Origin: Sneathiella litorea
GTDB taxonomy: Bacteria > Pseudomonadota > Alphaproteobacteria > Sneathiellales > Sneathiellaceae
NCBI RefSeq assembly: GCF_009882915.1
Contig: NZ_WTUW01000002.1
Span: 1,117,874-1,181,873, forward strand
Direction of reading: 5' to 3'
Length of the DNA: 64,000 nt
Shown: positions 47,541-56,513 of the stretch, piece by piece
How positions within the stretch are numbered: the stretch's first letter is position 1
Layout of the letters: every line of letters begins with the position of its first letter
Notes under the pieces: generated by a model
The model's input: only the letters and a program-made list of their open reading frames with translations
Told to the model about the DNA's origin: nothing
Database searches by the model: none
Position numbers and translations under genes: made by a program

Positions 47541-48089
47541 TTAATAATTGTTGAGAATAAGCTGTCCTTTTGCAGTCCGGCGAACCGCACCATCGCGAAT
47601 GGCGACAAATTCGAGTTCCATATTCACCCCGCTGAGGGTCCGTTTATAAACCTGCATATCATAACCACCTGTGTCATTGATCGCCATAACATAGACGGTC
47701 AAGGTCTGCTTCATCAGCTGCGCCCAAGAGATTGTTTCGCCGGCGTAAACATCCCCTCCCTTACTGTCCTTCCAGACATTGGGACGATCCGTTTTGACAA
47801 AGGTTAAAGTAGTTTCCTTCAGATCTTCCTTTGGACTATCAGACGTACCCTTCTGACGAAGAAGTGTCCGCCAGGTAATAGTGAAATCGCCAGACTCACT
47901 CGGCTTTATACTGACATCAATATCTCGACTGGTGATCGGAAAAGTGACACTGACATTGCTTTCGGAAATAGCATTCCCGCGCCAATCTCCTTTGAAGGCG
48001 GAAATCGATAAGTCATTTGCATTTGCAACCATTGGGCTCGCCATAATGACAACCATGACAACGGCCAGAAAATATTTTATTTTAATCAA
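47541..48089 (-). CDS. Exported protein of unknown function
   Basis: A 182-residue protein with an N-terminal signal peptide of about 25 residues (hydrophobic FLAVVMVVIMASPMVANA, cleavage near ANA|ND). The mature part is rich in beta-prone stretches (GDWRGNAIS, DFTITWRTLL, TLTFVKTDRPNVW, GQLILNNY) and could be a small beta-barrel of lipocalin-like type, but I do not recognise the family. The start is a TTG with GAGGGGC before it. It is convergent with the ScfR gene and lies 148 bases from the adhesin end, with a terminator between. Confidence 0.65.
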   Translation of the reverse strand: MIKIKYFLAVVMVVIMASPMVANANDLSISAFKGDWRGNAISESNVSVTFPITSRDIDVSIKPSESGDFTITWRTLLRQKGTSDSPKEDLKETTLTFVKTDRPNVWKDSKGGDVYAGETISWAQLMKQTLTVYVMAINDTGGYDMQVYKRTLSGVNMELEFVAIRDGAVRRTAKGQLILNNY

Positions 48090-48189
48090 TTTTCGCCCCT
48101 CAGTCTCACTTTGAAAAATCCCTCTCGGGTAGAACCATACTAAGGTAAGCGATATATGGCTTCCAGTTATTTAACGGACCTGACAAAAG

Positions 48190-48212
48190 AAAAAGCCGCG
48201 AATTAACGCGGC
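48190..48212 (-). terminator. Rho-independent terminator after the adhesin gene
   Basis: Stem GCCGCG at 48195-48200 and CGCGGC at 48207-48212 with AATTAA loop; on the minus strand the stem is followed by TTTTTC TTTT. It should terminate the adhesin message, which ends at 48237, before the small exported-protein gene. Confidence 0.8.
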
Positions 48213-48236
48213 CTTTTCCCTCCTGTCAGCAACGAA

Positions 48237-50876
48237 CTAACTTTCGTCGACGACTATTTTACCATTTGTAATGTCTGAACTGTTGAGTGCGGCATTTTCT
48301 ACGACAATCGAGAACCCGGTAATTTCCGCATCCGCTCCGTCAGTGACTGTAATCGTAGTGTTACCGCTATCCTCGGAGAAAAGAACATGATCGGCTCTGT
48401 CCCCTGGCGCGATACCCAATTCGTCAAACAATGCTGTCAAATCGATAACATCGGCATCTCCGTTAGCGCCAAAATCTTCGATTACATCATTGCCATCGGT
48501 ACTCGCATTCTGGAAGATAAAGCGGTCATCACCATCACCACCAAAAAGTGTATCATCACCCCCACCACCAACGATATAGTCATTGCTCGCGCCACCATTA
48601 ATATCATCTGCAACGGCTGTGCCTGTAAAGGAATTATCGGGTGCGATGGTGACCGTGAGAACAGCAGAACTTGTCGACCCATCATTGTCAATGATGGTAT
48701 AACCAAACTCCTCAGTTTCGAAATTCGCGACATCAGATTGGACAAGATAAGCATATTCACCGGTTTCGAGATTCAATTCGAATACACCAAATTCAGTGTC
48801 AATACCGATAACATTACCTTCAATGGAAATGCCAGGACCTGTTGCTGACAAATCATAAGTCACTCCGTTATAGGTGAACGAGGTGATTGGAATATCCGCT
48901 AACGGATCCGAGCCAAGAATATCATTATCAAGAACATTCCCCGTCACCCATGCATCAGTCGGCTGAAGACTCGAAGATAGGTCCTCAGCGTTTTCCACAT
49001 ACAGATATGGATCGCCCGCAGCAGGGTCGAGATTATTGTCGTCAGGGGTATTATCGATCTGGCCCAGATAAGCGCTATTTTCCGCATCTCCACCTAAACC
49101 GACTGCATAAACCTTGGCGTTATTAAGGTCATTGGTCACCCAATCATTAAAGCTATCTATACCCGCTTGGGTATCGCCTATTGTCGGCTGACCGTCAGAA
49201 ATAAAGTAAATTGCCTGATCATACCCAGGAACAAAATCTACCGTACGTGTGAGATTGAGTGCATCCTCATAGTTTGTGTTTCCTCCACTCCAGGCGTCCA
49301 GAGGGTTCAAAGCCTCCATGACAGACTCCAGCGTCGTAAAAGTCCCACCGCCAATGAACCGGGCTGTTTCATCGAAATCGATCAAAGTAATCGCAGTGCC
49401 ATCCGGGTTTTGCTCAAACAATGTCGTTGCCAGATTTTTGAGCGCCTCTTCCATCAACGATAATTCATTCCAATTCATACTGCCGGAGGTGTCAATTACA
49501 AAGACAGCGTGAATGTCTGGCGCTTCCACTTTGATAAAGGGGCCATCGTCAACCGCTGTCGGGCCATCATCGGCCGGAGGAACGTCATTAACCGTAACAT
49601 CGACTGTAAAAGTGCTGCTAGCTGTATTATTGGCTTCTGTAAGCTCACCGCCTCCCGCAACCGTTGCAGTCTCAGTCGCCGTCGCCGTTACCGTCAGGGC
49701 GAAGTCAGTATCGTCATCCGTCGGCGGGGTGATTGTCAACGATGCAAGGTCCCATCCTGTTACATCCAGTTCATTACCATCGCCAACAAAACTGTTTACA
49801 CCATCAGAAAGCGTCGCCCCCACTGGAATGCCGCCAATTGAAACTGCAAGCGTTTCTGAACCATCTGTATCCTGTAGCGCCGCCGTAATTTCAGGTATCG
49901 CAATAGCCGTATTCTCGTCACCACTCGCATCCCCGCCACTTACTGTGGGGGCATCGGCAACTGCGTCAATGATCGCCGTACCGGTAACATTTGATGTTCC
50001 AGTATCCCCACCGCCATTAACGAAATTGGCAAGGACAGAGAGCGTAATATCGGAATCGCTATTTGCGGGCGGCAACACATACATTGCCGGCAATACACCC
50101 CCCGCAGCGAGAACTGAAAAGCTTCCACTGGTTACATCCACTTCATCGCCTGCTGTCGTCCCGCCAACAAAGAAGCGCGTGCCATCCGGAAAGCCGGAAA
50201 TATCTATCGATGTTAGTTCCTCATCCGTTTCCGGGGTAAACTCGACCAGCATTTGCATCGGAGCTTCTGTAGTATCACCAACATTCTGGTTTGGTTGCCA
50301 ATCTTCATACCCGCCTGTCGCCGGCCCCGCAGCGCCACCAGCTGTGGAAAAAGACAATGTAACGATCCCGCCCGGATCATCCGATGGTGTTGTTGTGGAC
50401 GGTAAATCGTCATTCTCTCCAATAATTTCTTCCTCTTCTTCGCGAGAGAACGTGAGTTCTGTCGGAGCAAGCAGATCAGAAATTTCTAGGGGGTCGCCAA
50501 TACTACCGTCCGTAAAGGGTCGGAAGTTCGCGCCGCCGCCATCACTATTATCATCACCCGCCTGAGGATTAATATCTGCGAGAGAAAAACCTTGTACTAA
50601 CGGCGTAATTTCGGCGATTTCAACAATCTCGCCATTCATCAGCTCAATTTTAGGAGGGTTTTCAGTTGCACCAAACGTCAAGAAATCCTGAAGCAGAATA
50701 GGTTCTCCGCCGTCTGCCGGTATGACAAGCAAATTTCCGGCATCCTGTACAAATTGAACATTTTGCAGGGATTCAATAGATAACTTAATTGTCTTTCCCG
50801 GAGTTGCCTCAATAATAACTTCGGACCCTGTTGCGTTTTCGGTGCTGCTACCGTTATTGCCGTTAGACGTCGCCAT
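48237..50876 (-). CDS. Large secreted adhesin with VWA domain and RTX repeats (type I secretion)
   Basis: An 879-residue, very acidic protein. The N-terminal ~110 residues (with VQFVQDAGNLLVIP and LLQDFL) resemble the BapA-prefix-like start of large alphaproteobacterial adhesins. Residues about 310-430 hold a T1SS-143/cadherin-like repeat with GDENTAIAIPEI. A von Willebrand A domain (about 455-640) has the metal site DTSGSMN. C-terminal RTX nonapeptides (GGASNDYIV, GGGGDDTLF, GGDGDDRFI) near 762-790 and the final FGANGDADVIDLTALF are typical of type I secretion substrates. No classical signal peptide. Its secretion system is not in the window. Confidence 0.88.
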   Translation of the reverse strand: MATSNGNNGSSTENATGSEVIIEATPGKTIKLSIESLQNVQFVQDAGNLLVIPADGGEPILLQDFLTFGATENPPKIELMNGEIVEIAEITPLVQGFSLADINPQAGDDNSDGGGANFRPFTDGSIGDPLEISDLLAPTELTFSREEEEEIIGENDDLPSTTTPSDDPGGIVTLSFSTAGGAAGPATGGYEDWQPNQNVGDTTEAPMQMLVEFTPETDEELTSIDISGFPDGTRFFVGGTTAGDEVDVTSGSFSVLAAGGVLPAMYVLPPANSDSDITLSVLANFVNGGGDTGTSNVTGTAIIDAVADAPTVSGGDASGDENTAIAIPEITAALQDTDGSETLAVSIGGIPVGATLSDGVNSFVGDGNELDVTGWDLASLTITPPTDDDTDFALTVTATATETATVAGGGELTEANNTASSTFTVDVTVNDVPPADDGPTAVDDGPFIKVEAPDIHAVFVIDTSGSMNWNELSLMEEALKNLATTLFEQNPDGTAITLIDFDETARFIGGGTFTTLESVMEALNPLDAWSGGNTNYEDALNLTRTVDFVPGYDQAIYFISDGQPTIGDTQAGIDSFNDWVTNDLNNAKVYAVGLGGDAENSAYLGQIDNTPDDNNLDPAAGDPYLYVENAEDLSSSLQPTDAWVTGNVLDNDILGSDPLADIPITSFTYNGVTYDLSATGPGISIEGNVIGIDTEFGVFELNLETGEYAYLVQSDVANFETEEFGYTIIDNDGSTSSAVLTVTIAPDNSFTGTAVADDINGGASNDYIVGGGGDDTLFGGDGDDRFIFQNASTDGNDVIEDFGANGDADVIDLTALFDELGIAPGDRADHVLFSEDSGNTTITVTDGADAEITGFSIVVENAALNSSDITNGKIVVDES

Positions 50877-51017
50877 TTTGCCCTACTCCACTCGCTTTAC
50901 TTTACCGCAGCTAAGCTGAATCAGCTAACCTATTAAAAAAAATAGCCAAAATTGGCCAATCTGTCTTCATATTTCTCTATTCTGGGGCAACCCTACTATG
51001 ACAGAGCAAACTGCCAC

Positions 51018-51035
51018 ATCCCCTAAACGGGGGAT
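51018..51035. promoter_or_regulatory. Palindrome upstream of the adhesin gene
   Basis: The 6-base arms ATCCCC (51018-51023) and GGGGAT (51030-51035) with TAAACG between, about 140 bases upstream of the adhesin ATG on its promoter side. The gap 50877-51136 also has a palindrome ATTGGCCAAT at 50951-50960. These are operator-like; no binding protein can be named. Confidence 0.35.
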
Positions 51036-51136
51036 AAAGCAAAAAAATTAATAAAATTTTAATTATCGTAATTGGGCATATGGGACGTCTTTGAGCACAA
51101 AAGGTCAATGGTAAGGTTAATTGATAAGATAGCAGG

Positions 51137-52369
51137 TTATCTTAACCGAAGTGCAATTTTTGCAAGAAGAGCCGATATAACGACAAGGAGGGCAGAGACA
51201 ATTGCAATAAATTCAATGGATAATGACGCATCCAACGCCAATCCCATGAATACCGGCCCAAGGGCGGAACCAAAAACCATCACAACTGTCGCGACAGAGC
51301 GAATGGCGCCGAGATGTCGCGTACCATAAAGCTCCGGCCAGAGAGAGGAAAGCACCGGATTTGTGCCGCCGGAACCAATGCCCAGGAAAAACATTACCAG
51401 AATTGCAAAGACCTGCGTGGACGTATAGGCAAACAGAAGCACACCAATGGTCATCGGCAAGAGAAGAAAGGGTACTATTCGTCGTGCCCGGAACATATCT
51501 ACAAGAAAACCCGAAATCACGCCGCCAATCAGCGAGGCGAGCGCAAACACCGAAAAAGACAAACTCCAGAACTCGAAATTCCAACCTTTTAGCTCAATAA
51601 AATATACCTGATGGAAAAAGAGCCCGGTGATGATTGCCGCAGGTGCCATTGCTGTCGGGGCCAAAAGATAGAATTTCTTGTCACGGAGCATTTCCGCCCG
51701 GGTCCAGTGCTTAGCATCTTCATCGGCGGCCTGCAGAACCGCCGCACCGGCACCATCCTGATGGCTGGTGTGGCGTATAAGAAAGGAAGCCGCCGGAAGC
51801 AGAGTAACCGCCGCCAGCACCGCCAAGGCCGGCCATATTAACCGCCAGTCAACGAGCCCGAGCGCTAGAACGATAAGGGGAGGAAACAAGGCTTCTCCGA
51901 GGGGAAAGCCAAGCCCGGCAACGGCGACAGCCCGGCCTCGCTCCGCTTCATATCGCCGCGCCATCGAGGTAAGCGCGATATGGGTCATCATTCCCTGCCC
52001 CATAAAACGTACAGCAATAATTCCGAAGAAAAGCGTCACCGGCCCCTGGATAAACCCGAAAGCCATCGTCGCCGCGACCATGAGAAGGCCGACTTTCAGC
52101 ACAAAGCTTTTTAGCGGCAATCTGTCTACAAGTGGGCCCGCTTTCCAAAGCATTGCCGCGCAAACAAGAGTGGCAATCGTATAAATAGTGCCGAATTCAC
52201 CATTGCTGAGGTTGAAATCAGATCGGATATGCCCGCCGAAGACTGAAATCACATATGTCTGACCCGGCCCGGACCAAAAGGAGAGTAGCAAGCCAAACAG
52301 CAAAAACCGCCATTCCTGGCGAACGAATGGCACTGTGCCTTGAAGACGCAACATGAACATGACCAACAT
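51137..52369 (-). CDS. MFS transporter
   Basis: Major-facilitator permease of 410 residues with about 12 helices. Typical loop motifs are present: the helix 2-3 loop GPLVDRLPLKSF, and the equivalent in the second half GFLVDMFRARRIVPF. It is closest in overall shape to monocarboxylate/organic-acid MFS carriers, but specificity is not visible. It lies 61 bases after ligC on the same strand, so it may be the uptake protein for protocatechuate or a related aromatic acid. No ribosome site is strong, and internal methionines (MFMLRLQ) are alternative starts. Confidence 0.82.
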   Translation of the reverse strand: MLVMFMLRLQGTVPFVRQEWRFLLFGLLLSFWSGPGQTYVISVFGGHIRSDFNLSNGEFGTIYTIATLVCAAMLWKAGPLVDRLPLKSFVLKVGLLMVAATMAFGFIQGPVTLFFGIIAVRFMGQGMMTHIALTSMARRYEAERGRAVAVAGLGFPLGEALFPPLIVLALGLVDWRLIWPALAVLAAVTLLPAASFLIRHTSHQDGAGAAVLQAADEDAKHWTRAEMLRDKKFYLLAPTAMAPAAIITGLFFHQVYFIELKGWNFEFWSLSFSVFALASLIGGVISGFLVDMFRARRIVPFLLLPMTIGVLLFAYTSTQVFAILVMFFLGIGSGGTNPVLSSLWPELYGTRHLGAIRSVATVVMVFGSALGPVFMGLALDASLSIEFIAIVSALLVVISALLAKIALRLR

Positions 52370-52429
52370 TAGAAATAAGAAGCAGCGACTATTGCGTCAT
52401 GGCTGAAAAGGCAAGTCAATCAAACAAAA

Positions 52430-53377
52430 TTAGCCGCCGAAGCTTTTTTCGATGCGGTCCAGTGTTTCCATGGCCGGAAGACATTGCGCAACAGAGCCGT
52501 TGGGTTCCCGCCCCTCTTCTATGGCTGAGAAAAATTCCCGGTCGATCAGTTCGATCCCGTTATTTGAGACAGCAACATCCGAGAGATCAATGGGGTTTTC
52601 GTAGCCATCCACCAAATCATCATAGCGGGCAATATAAGTTCCGTTATCGCAGATATAGCGAAAAAAGGTCCCGAGTGGCCCATCGTTGTTAAAGGAAAGA
52701 GACAAGGTACAAAGTGCCCCAGAGGGAACCTTCAAGCCAATACTCATATCAAGGGCAATTCCAAGCTCAGGATGACGCGGCCCTTCCAGCCCGTAAACCT
52801 GCGACGCCACGGCTCCGGCCTGGTACTGGAAAAGATCCACTGTATGACAGGCATGATGCCAGAGAAGATGATCTGTCCAGCTTCTGGGCTTACCAAGCGC
52901 ATTGGTATTGGTTCGGCGGAAAAAGTAGGTTTGGACATCAAGCTGTTGCAGGGACAATTCACCGGCTTTGATTTTGTTATGTAGCCATTGATGGCTGGGG
53001 TTAAAGCGTCTTACATGACCAGCCATGGCAACCAGGCCCGTCTCCTGCTGAACCGCAACGAGCCGCCTTGAATCGGTAAGATTATCCGCCATCGGTATTT
53101 CTACAAGTACATGTTTCCCGGCATGCAGGCACTGAATGGCCTGATCCGCATGCATCTGTGTCGGGGTGGATAGAATTACGCAATCCACATCCTCTCGTGC
53201 CAGGCTTTCGGCAAGATCAAGCGTCCAATGTCCAATCCCACGTGCTTCTGCCGCCGCTTTAGTGCTCGCCACTTCCCTGCCAACAATTGACGTGACCTGC
53301 ACGCCATCAATTTTGGTTATGGCATCGAGGTGCTTTTGTCCAAATGCGCCGGCAGCGCCCGCTACACAAACTCTCAT
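52430..53377 (-). CDS. ligC: 4-carboxy-2-hydroxymuconate-6-semialdehyde dehydrogenase (Gfo/Idh/MocA family)
   Basis: NAD(P)-dependent oxidation of the protocatechuate ring-cleavage product to 2-pyrone-4,6-dicarboxylate. It has 315 residues. The N-terminal Rossmann motif AGAAGAFGQKHLDAI, then CVILSTPTQMHADQAIQC, GHVRRFNPSHQW and SWTDHLLWHHACHTVDLF strongly resemble LigC as I know it. The start at 53377 shares ATGA with the upstream gene and has GGAG ahead. Though other MocA-family enzymes look similar, the context (ligI, ligA, ligB, galB-D) makes LigC by far the best call. Confidence 0.9.
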   Translation of the reverse strand: MRVCVAGAAGAFGQKHLDAITKIDGVQVTSIVGREVASTKAAAEARGIGHWTLDLAESLAREDVDCVILSTPTQMHADQAIQCLHAGKHVLVEIPMADNLTDSRRLVAVQQETGLVAMAGHVRRFNPSHQWLHNKIKAGELSLQQLDVQTYFFRRTNTNALGKPRSWTDHLLWHHACHTVDLFQYQAGAVASQVYGLEGPRHPELGIALDMSIGLKVPSGALCTLSLSFNNDGPLGTFFRYICDNGTYIARYDDLVDGYENPIDLSDVAVSNNGIELIDREFFSAIEEGREPNGSVAQCLPAMETLDRIEKSFGG

Positions 53378-54288
53378 TCTTCCCACTCCACTTCTCCACG
53401 TTTATTTTTTAACCGCCGAAGTAAGGCGTCAGCCCGGCATTTATAGTTTTCTTTACCAGCTGAGATGCCCAGACTACCCACACGCGATTGCCATTGGACC
53501 GTTGCTTGCGCCATTTCGTTAGGAAGACCCAGATCCTCGATAGTGAGGACCACCTCTTTCATTTCCTCAGACCGGCGCTTGCCGTGCATCATCATCCGCT
53601 CAAAACTATAGGCGGCGCGGTGCTTAAAATTAAACCCGGGATAGGTCGCATCAAGCGAATCAAGCACCTCTTCGTCAACGTCAGCTTCACGACCGGCCAG
53701 AACGCATTCTGCAAATAACGCCTCTAGTCCTTTCATCATGATACTTCGGATCATCTTAACCGATGATGCACTCCCGACATCCCCGTCTATTATCCTGACG
53801 TCCATCTGGAGTTTATTGAGCATCGCCTTGGCGCCCTGTGTGTGAGATCCGGAAATCAGAAACGGTGTTTTATGTAGCTTCGGATAGACCGGTGACATAA
53901 CCGCAACATCAACATAGCGACCGCCTGCCTCCTCTATATATTTTGCCGAGCGCTTTTTTGTTCCGGGAGCGCATGAATTACAATCGAGAAAAAGGCATCC
54001 CTCTTCAATATACGGCGCCGCAGCGCTTGCCGCGGCATGAGCCTGGTCCGCGGTGACAAGAGAGAATACAATGGACGCCCCCTTCAGCGCCTCCTGAAGG
54101 CATTCTTTTCCCTCAACATTGAAACTTGCATAGTCTTTGCGCTTTGCCGAGATAACAGCAGCTTCCGCATCCTGCGTTTTGATATCAAAAGCGCGAAGAG
54201 ACAACTCACCACTTTCTCGCCATCCCTTAACGAAAGCCATGGCTGCCTCCCCAAACCCAATGAGAGCTATCTGAAACTCTTCCTGCAT
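53374..54288 (-). CDS. NAD(P)-binding dehydrogenase with DUF1932-type C-terminus, role unknown
   Basis: A 304-residue protein. The N-terminal 6-phosphogluconate-dehydrogenase-like NAD(P) domain reads FQIALIGFGEAAMAFVKGW near residue 5 (glycine-rich GFGEAA instead of GxGxxG). SPVYPKLHKTPFLISGS lies mid-protein. The C-terminal helical domain contains KMIRSIMMKGLEALFAECVLA, as in DUF1932/HIBADH-like proteins. The ATG at 54288 has GGA 9 bases before; upstream ATGs would add up to 30 residues. It shares ATGA with ligC. The known protocatechuate 4,5 pathway has no obvious step for it. Confidence 0.82.
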   Translation of the reverse strand: MQEEFQIALIGFGEAAMAFVKGWRESGELSLRAFDIKTQDAEAAVISAKRKDYASFNVEGKECLQEALKGASIVFSLVTADQAHAAASAAAPYIEEGCLFLDCNSCAPGTKKRSAKYIEEAGGRYVDVAVMSPVYPKLHKTPFLISGSHTQGAKAMLNKLQMDVRIIDGDVGSASSVKMIRSIMMKGLEALFAECVLAGREADVDEEVLDSLDATYPGFNFKHRAAYSFERMMMHGKRRSEEMKEVVLTIEDLGLPNEMAQATVQWQSRVGSLGISAGKENYKCRADALLRRLKNKRGEVEWEE

Positions 54289-54372
54289 GGTGGATATTCC
54301 ATTCATTTTTACATTTGTCGCTTTTCCTACCTCTCCGCGCTGGATGCTGGAAATTAGAAAACCAGATCCCTC

Positions 54373-54387
54373 ATTCAATTATTGAAT
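54373..54387. promoter_or_regulatory. Candidate LysR operator upstream of the dehydrogenase-ligC-MFS unit
   Basis: ATTCAA (54373-54378) and TTGAAT (54382-54387) separated by TTA, forming an inverted repeat that contains a T-N11-A box (T at 54374, A at 54386). It lies about 90 bases upstream of the dehydrogenase ATG and just after the LysR-type gene. Binding is inferred. Confidence 0.5.
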
Positions 54388-54403
54388 ACCACGAAATAGT
54401 AAT

Positions 54404-55621
54404 TTACGTCAGATTTCGACCCGCCATTCTGAGTGCCTCAACCAACTCTGCTTGTGCTGTTGTCGGATGCCAGTCCCGCCTTGTCGTCAGCCCGATGGGT
54501 CGTCGTGTATCACCAAGATCCATGGGAAGTTGCACGAGTAATCCCTGCTCCTGTTCATGTCGAGTCTGGTGAGCAGACAGGATTGTAATCCGGTCACTAT
54601 CCATCAGGAGCCCCCTAATCAAGATAAGGGAACTGGCCTCAATAAGACTTTCAGGAAGGGAGTGTCCCTGTTTTGCAAAAAACTCCTTAAACATTGCTCG
54701 CGTCGGTGAGCCTTCCCGCGGTGTAATCCAGGGGTAACCGGCAAGTTCCTCAATGGTGATATCCTGCTTAAGTGTCAGAGGATGGTTCGCGCGGACGATC
54801 AACGCAAGTTCATCCTCGAACACCTCTTCTTCAATAACATCGTCAATTGGCGGCGGACTGCGCAAGGCGCCAATCAGAATATCAATCTCGCTGTAACGCA
54901 ACCCATGCAGCAAATCTTCATATCTGCCATCGACAACGCTTATCTCAACTCCGGGGCGTGCCTTTGAAATCCTGTTAATGGCCGTCGGCAGAATATAGGT
55001 TCGGGCAAGCGGCATTGTCCCGATTACAATTCGTCCGCTGTCAATTCCCTTATATTCTGCAATTTCCATATAGCCCTGCCTGAGTTCAGCAAATGCAAGC
55101 TTGGCGTAGCGTGCTGATATCTCAGCTGCTGGTGTTAGTTCGATTCCCTGGCTGGATTTGCGAAACAGCGCAATCCCCGAAAGTCGCTCCAGATCCCGCG
55201 CTGCCCGATAAAGTGAGGGTTGCGATATACCGACAAGCTTCGCGGCCAGACTGAAATTTCCCGTCTTTGAGATGGCAATCAGTGCGCGAACCTGAACCCC
55301 GGAAATAAGCTGATCCAGATTATCAAACCCCTTGCCGTTCTTTGCTTGCGCAATCCGTCTTGCCTCGCCAATGCCTGTTCGGATAAACGCCTGCGCGCGT
55401 ACTGCCCTTATCAAGAAAAGCTTACCGGCGTCGGTGATAAACACCCCATCCGACCGGCGGGTAAAAAGATCAACTTCGAGCGCCTGCTCCATCTTCGCAA
55501 TTGCCTGAGTGATGGCCGGCTGAGAGAGAAAGACCTCCTCCGACGCCCGGCTGATGCTCTGGTGCGCCGCCACCACGCAGAAGGCACGCAAGTGCCTTAG
55601 ATTTGGGGCCATATTGTCCAT
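54404..55621 (-). CDS. LysR-type regulator with two DNA-binding domains
   Basis: A 405-residue regulator, about 100 residues longer than a normal LysR protein. A first LysR winged helix occupies about residues 7-65 (ISRASEEVFLSQPAITQAIAKMEQ); a second lies at about 107-166 (FSLAAKLVGISQPSLYRAARDLE, quoted in part). The effector-binding domain follows from about 190. The start may be MAPNLRHLRAF at 55612. It lies between the plus-strand lig/gal genes and the minus-strand dehydrogenase-ligC-MFS unit, so it probably controls protocatechuate degradation. Possible LigR relative. Confidence 0.88.
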   Translation of the reverse strand: MDNMAPNLRHLRAFCVVAAHQSISRASEEVFLSQPAITQAIAKMEQALEVDLFTRRSDGVFITDAGKLFLIRAVRAQAFIRTGIGEARRIAQAKNGKGFDNLDQLISGVQVRALIAISKTGNFSLAAKLVGISQPSLYRAARDLERLSGIALFRKSSQGIELTPAAEISARYAKLAFAELRQGYMEIAEYKGIDSGRIVIGTMPLARTYILPTAINRISKARPGVEISVVDGRYEDLLHGLRYSEIDILIGALRSPPPIDDVIEEEVFEDELALIVRANHPLTLKQDITIEELAGYPWITPREGSPTRAMFKEFFAKQGHSLPESLIEASSLILIRGLLMDSDRITILSAHQTRHEQEQGLLVQLPMDLGDTRRPIGLTTRRDWHPTTAQAELVEALRMAGRNLT

Positions 55622-55681
55622 ATCGCTGCTGCATTTCCCTCATTACGCATCAGGCTATAGGAAAAAATTATATCACGAATG

Positions 55682-55703
55682 CGAATTTGAAATAGAAAAT
55701 TCG
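55682..55703. promoter_or_regulatory. Candidate LysR operator between the regulator and galB
   Basis: Perfect 7-base inverted repeat CGAATTT (55682-55688) and AAATTCG (55697-55703) with an 8-base spacer, in the 155-base divergent region between the LysR gene (55621) and galB (55776). The layout fits a LysR recognition site controlling both directions. Confidence 0.55.
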
Positions 55704-55775
55704 AGCCAACAGGAAGAAGGTACAGAGTAAGCAAAAGAATGATCGTCAAAACGGTCCGCAAATGAGGTGCAAGAA

Positions 55776-56513
55776 ATGCCAGAAAATAAAACGGCCCTTG
55801 TTATCAGCGCCCATGCGGCTGATTTCGTCTGGCGGTGCGCTGGCGCCATCGCACTGCACGAAGAGAAGGGCTATGACGTGACAATTGCCTGCCTTTCCTT
55901 TGGCGAACGCGGTGAAAGTGCAAAACTATGGAAGCAGGAAGGCGGAACGACGCTGGAGGAAGTAAAAAAGGCGCGTCGCAACGAGGCGGAGAACGCCGCC
56001 AAAGCGCTTGATGCTCATAACATTGTATTCTTTGATCTTGGGGACTATCCGCTCGAAGTAACGCGCGACGACAAATTCAAACTGGTGGATCTCATCCGCA
56101 AAGTTCAGCCGAATTTCATGCTGAGCCATTCGCAATATGATCCCTATAACACTGATCACAGCTTTGCGACCACGCTGGCGATGGAGTGCCGGATGATTGC
56201 ACAGGCCTGGGGCCATAATCCGGGAGAGAAGGTTCTAGGCGCGCCGCAGCTCTATCTATTTGAGCCGCATCAAACCGAGCAGATGGGGTGGAAGCCGGAT
56301 GTCTTTCTCGACATCACCTCGGTCTGGGATAAAAAACGCGCGGCTATCGAATGCATGCAGGGTCAGGAACATCTCTGGCACTATTACACCAATGTAGCCG
56401 AGAACCGTGGAAACCATTTCCGCCGGAATTCCGGTGGTCAGGCCGGCGGGCGGGCTGCAAAGTATGCGGAAGGCTTCCAATCGATCTATCCGCGCACGGT
56501 AGATGAACTCTGA
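55776..56513 (+). CDS. galB: 4-oxalomesaconate hydratase (PIG-L family)
   Basis: Hydrates 4-oxalomesaconate to 4-carboxy-4-hydroxy-2-oxoadipate. It has 245 residues from the ATG at 55776 (GAGG 9-12 bases before), with a GTG at 55767 as alternative. It belongs to the PIG-L/LmbE fold: [19 protein letters not shown] at the N-terminus, SFGERGES near 48, and [20 protein letters not shown] near residue 110. GalB of Pseudomonas gallate degradation is of this type, in contrast to amidohydrolase-type LigJ. It starts the plus-strand lig/gal unit and shares TGATG with galC. Confidence 0.9.
   Translation: MPENKTALVISAHAADFVWRCAGAIALHEEKGYDVTIACLSFGERGESAKLWKQEGGTTLEEVKKARRNEAENAAKALDAHNIVFFDLGDYPLEVTRDDKFKLVDLIRKVQPNFMLSHSQYDPYNTDHSFATTLAMECRMIAQAWGHNPGEKVLGAPQLYLFEPHQTEQMGWKPDVFLDITSVWDKKRAAIECMQGQEHLWHYYTNVAENRGNHFRRNSGGQAGGRAAKYAEGFQSIYPRTVDEL

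Noticed and set aside
49513-50565. A 350-codon plus-strand open frame, rich in Ser/Pro/Val
   Set aside because: It is the exact antisense shadow of the adhesin gene and has low-complexity composition without domains. The minus strand carries coherent VWA and RTX motifs.
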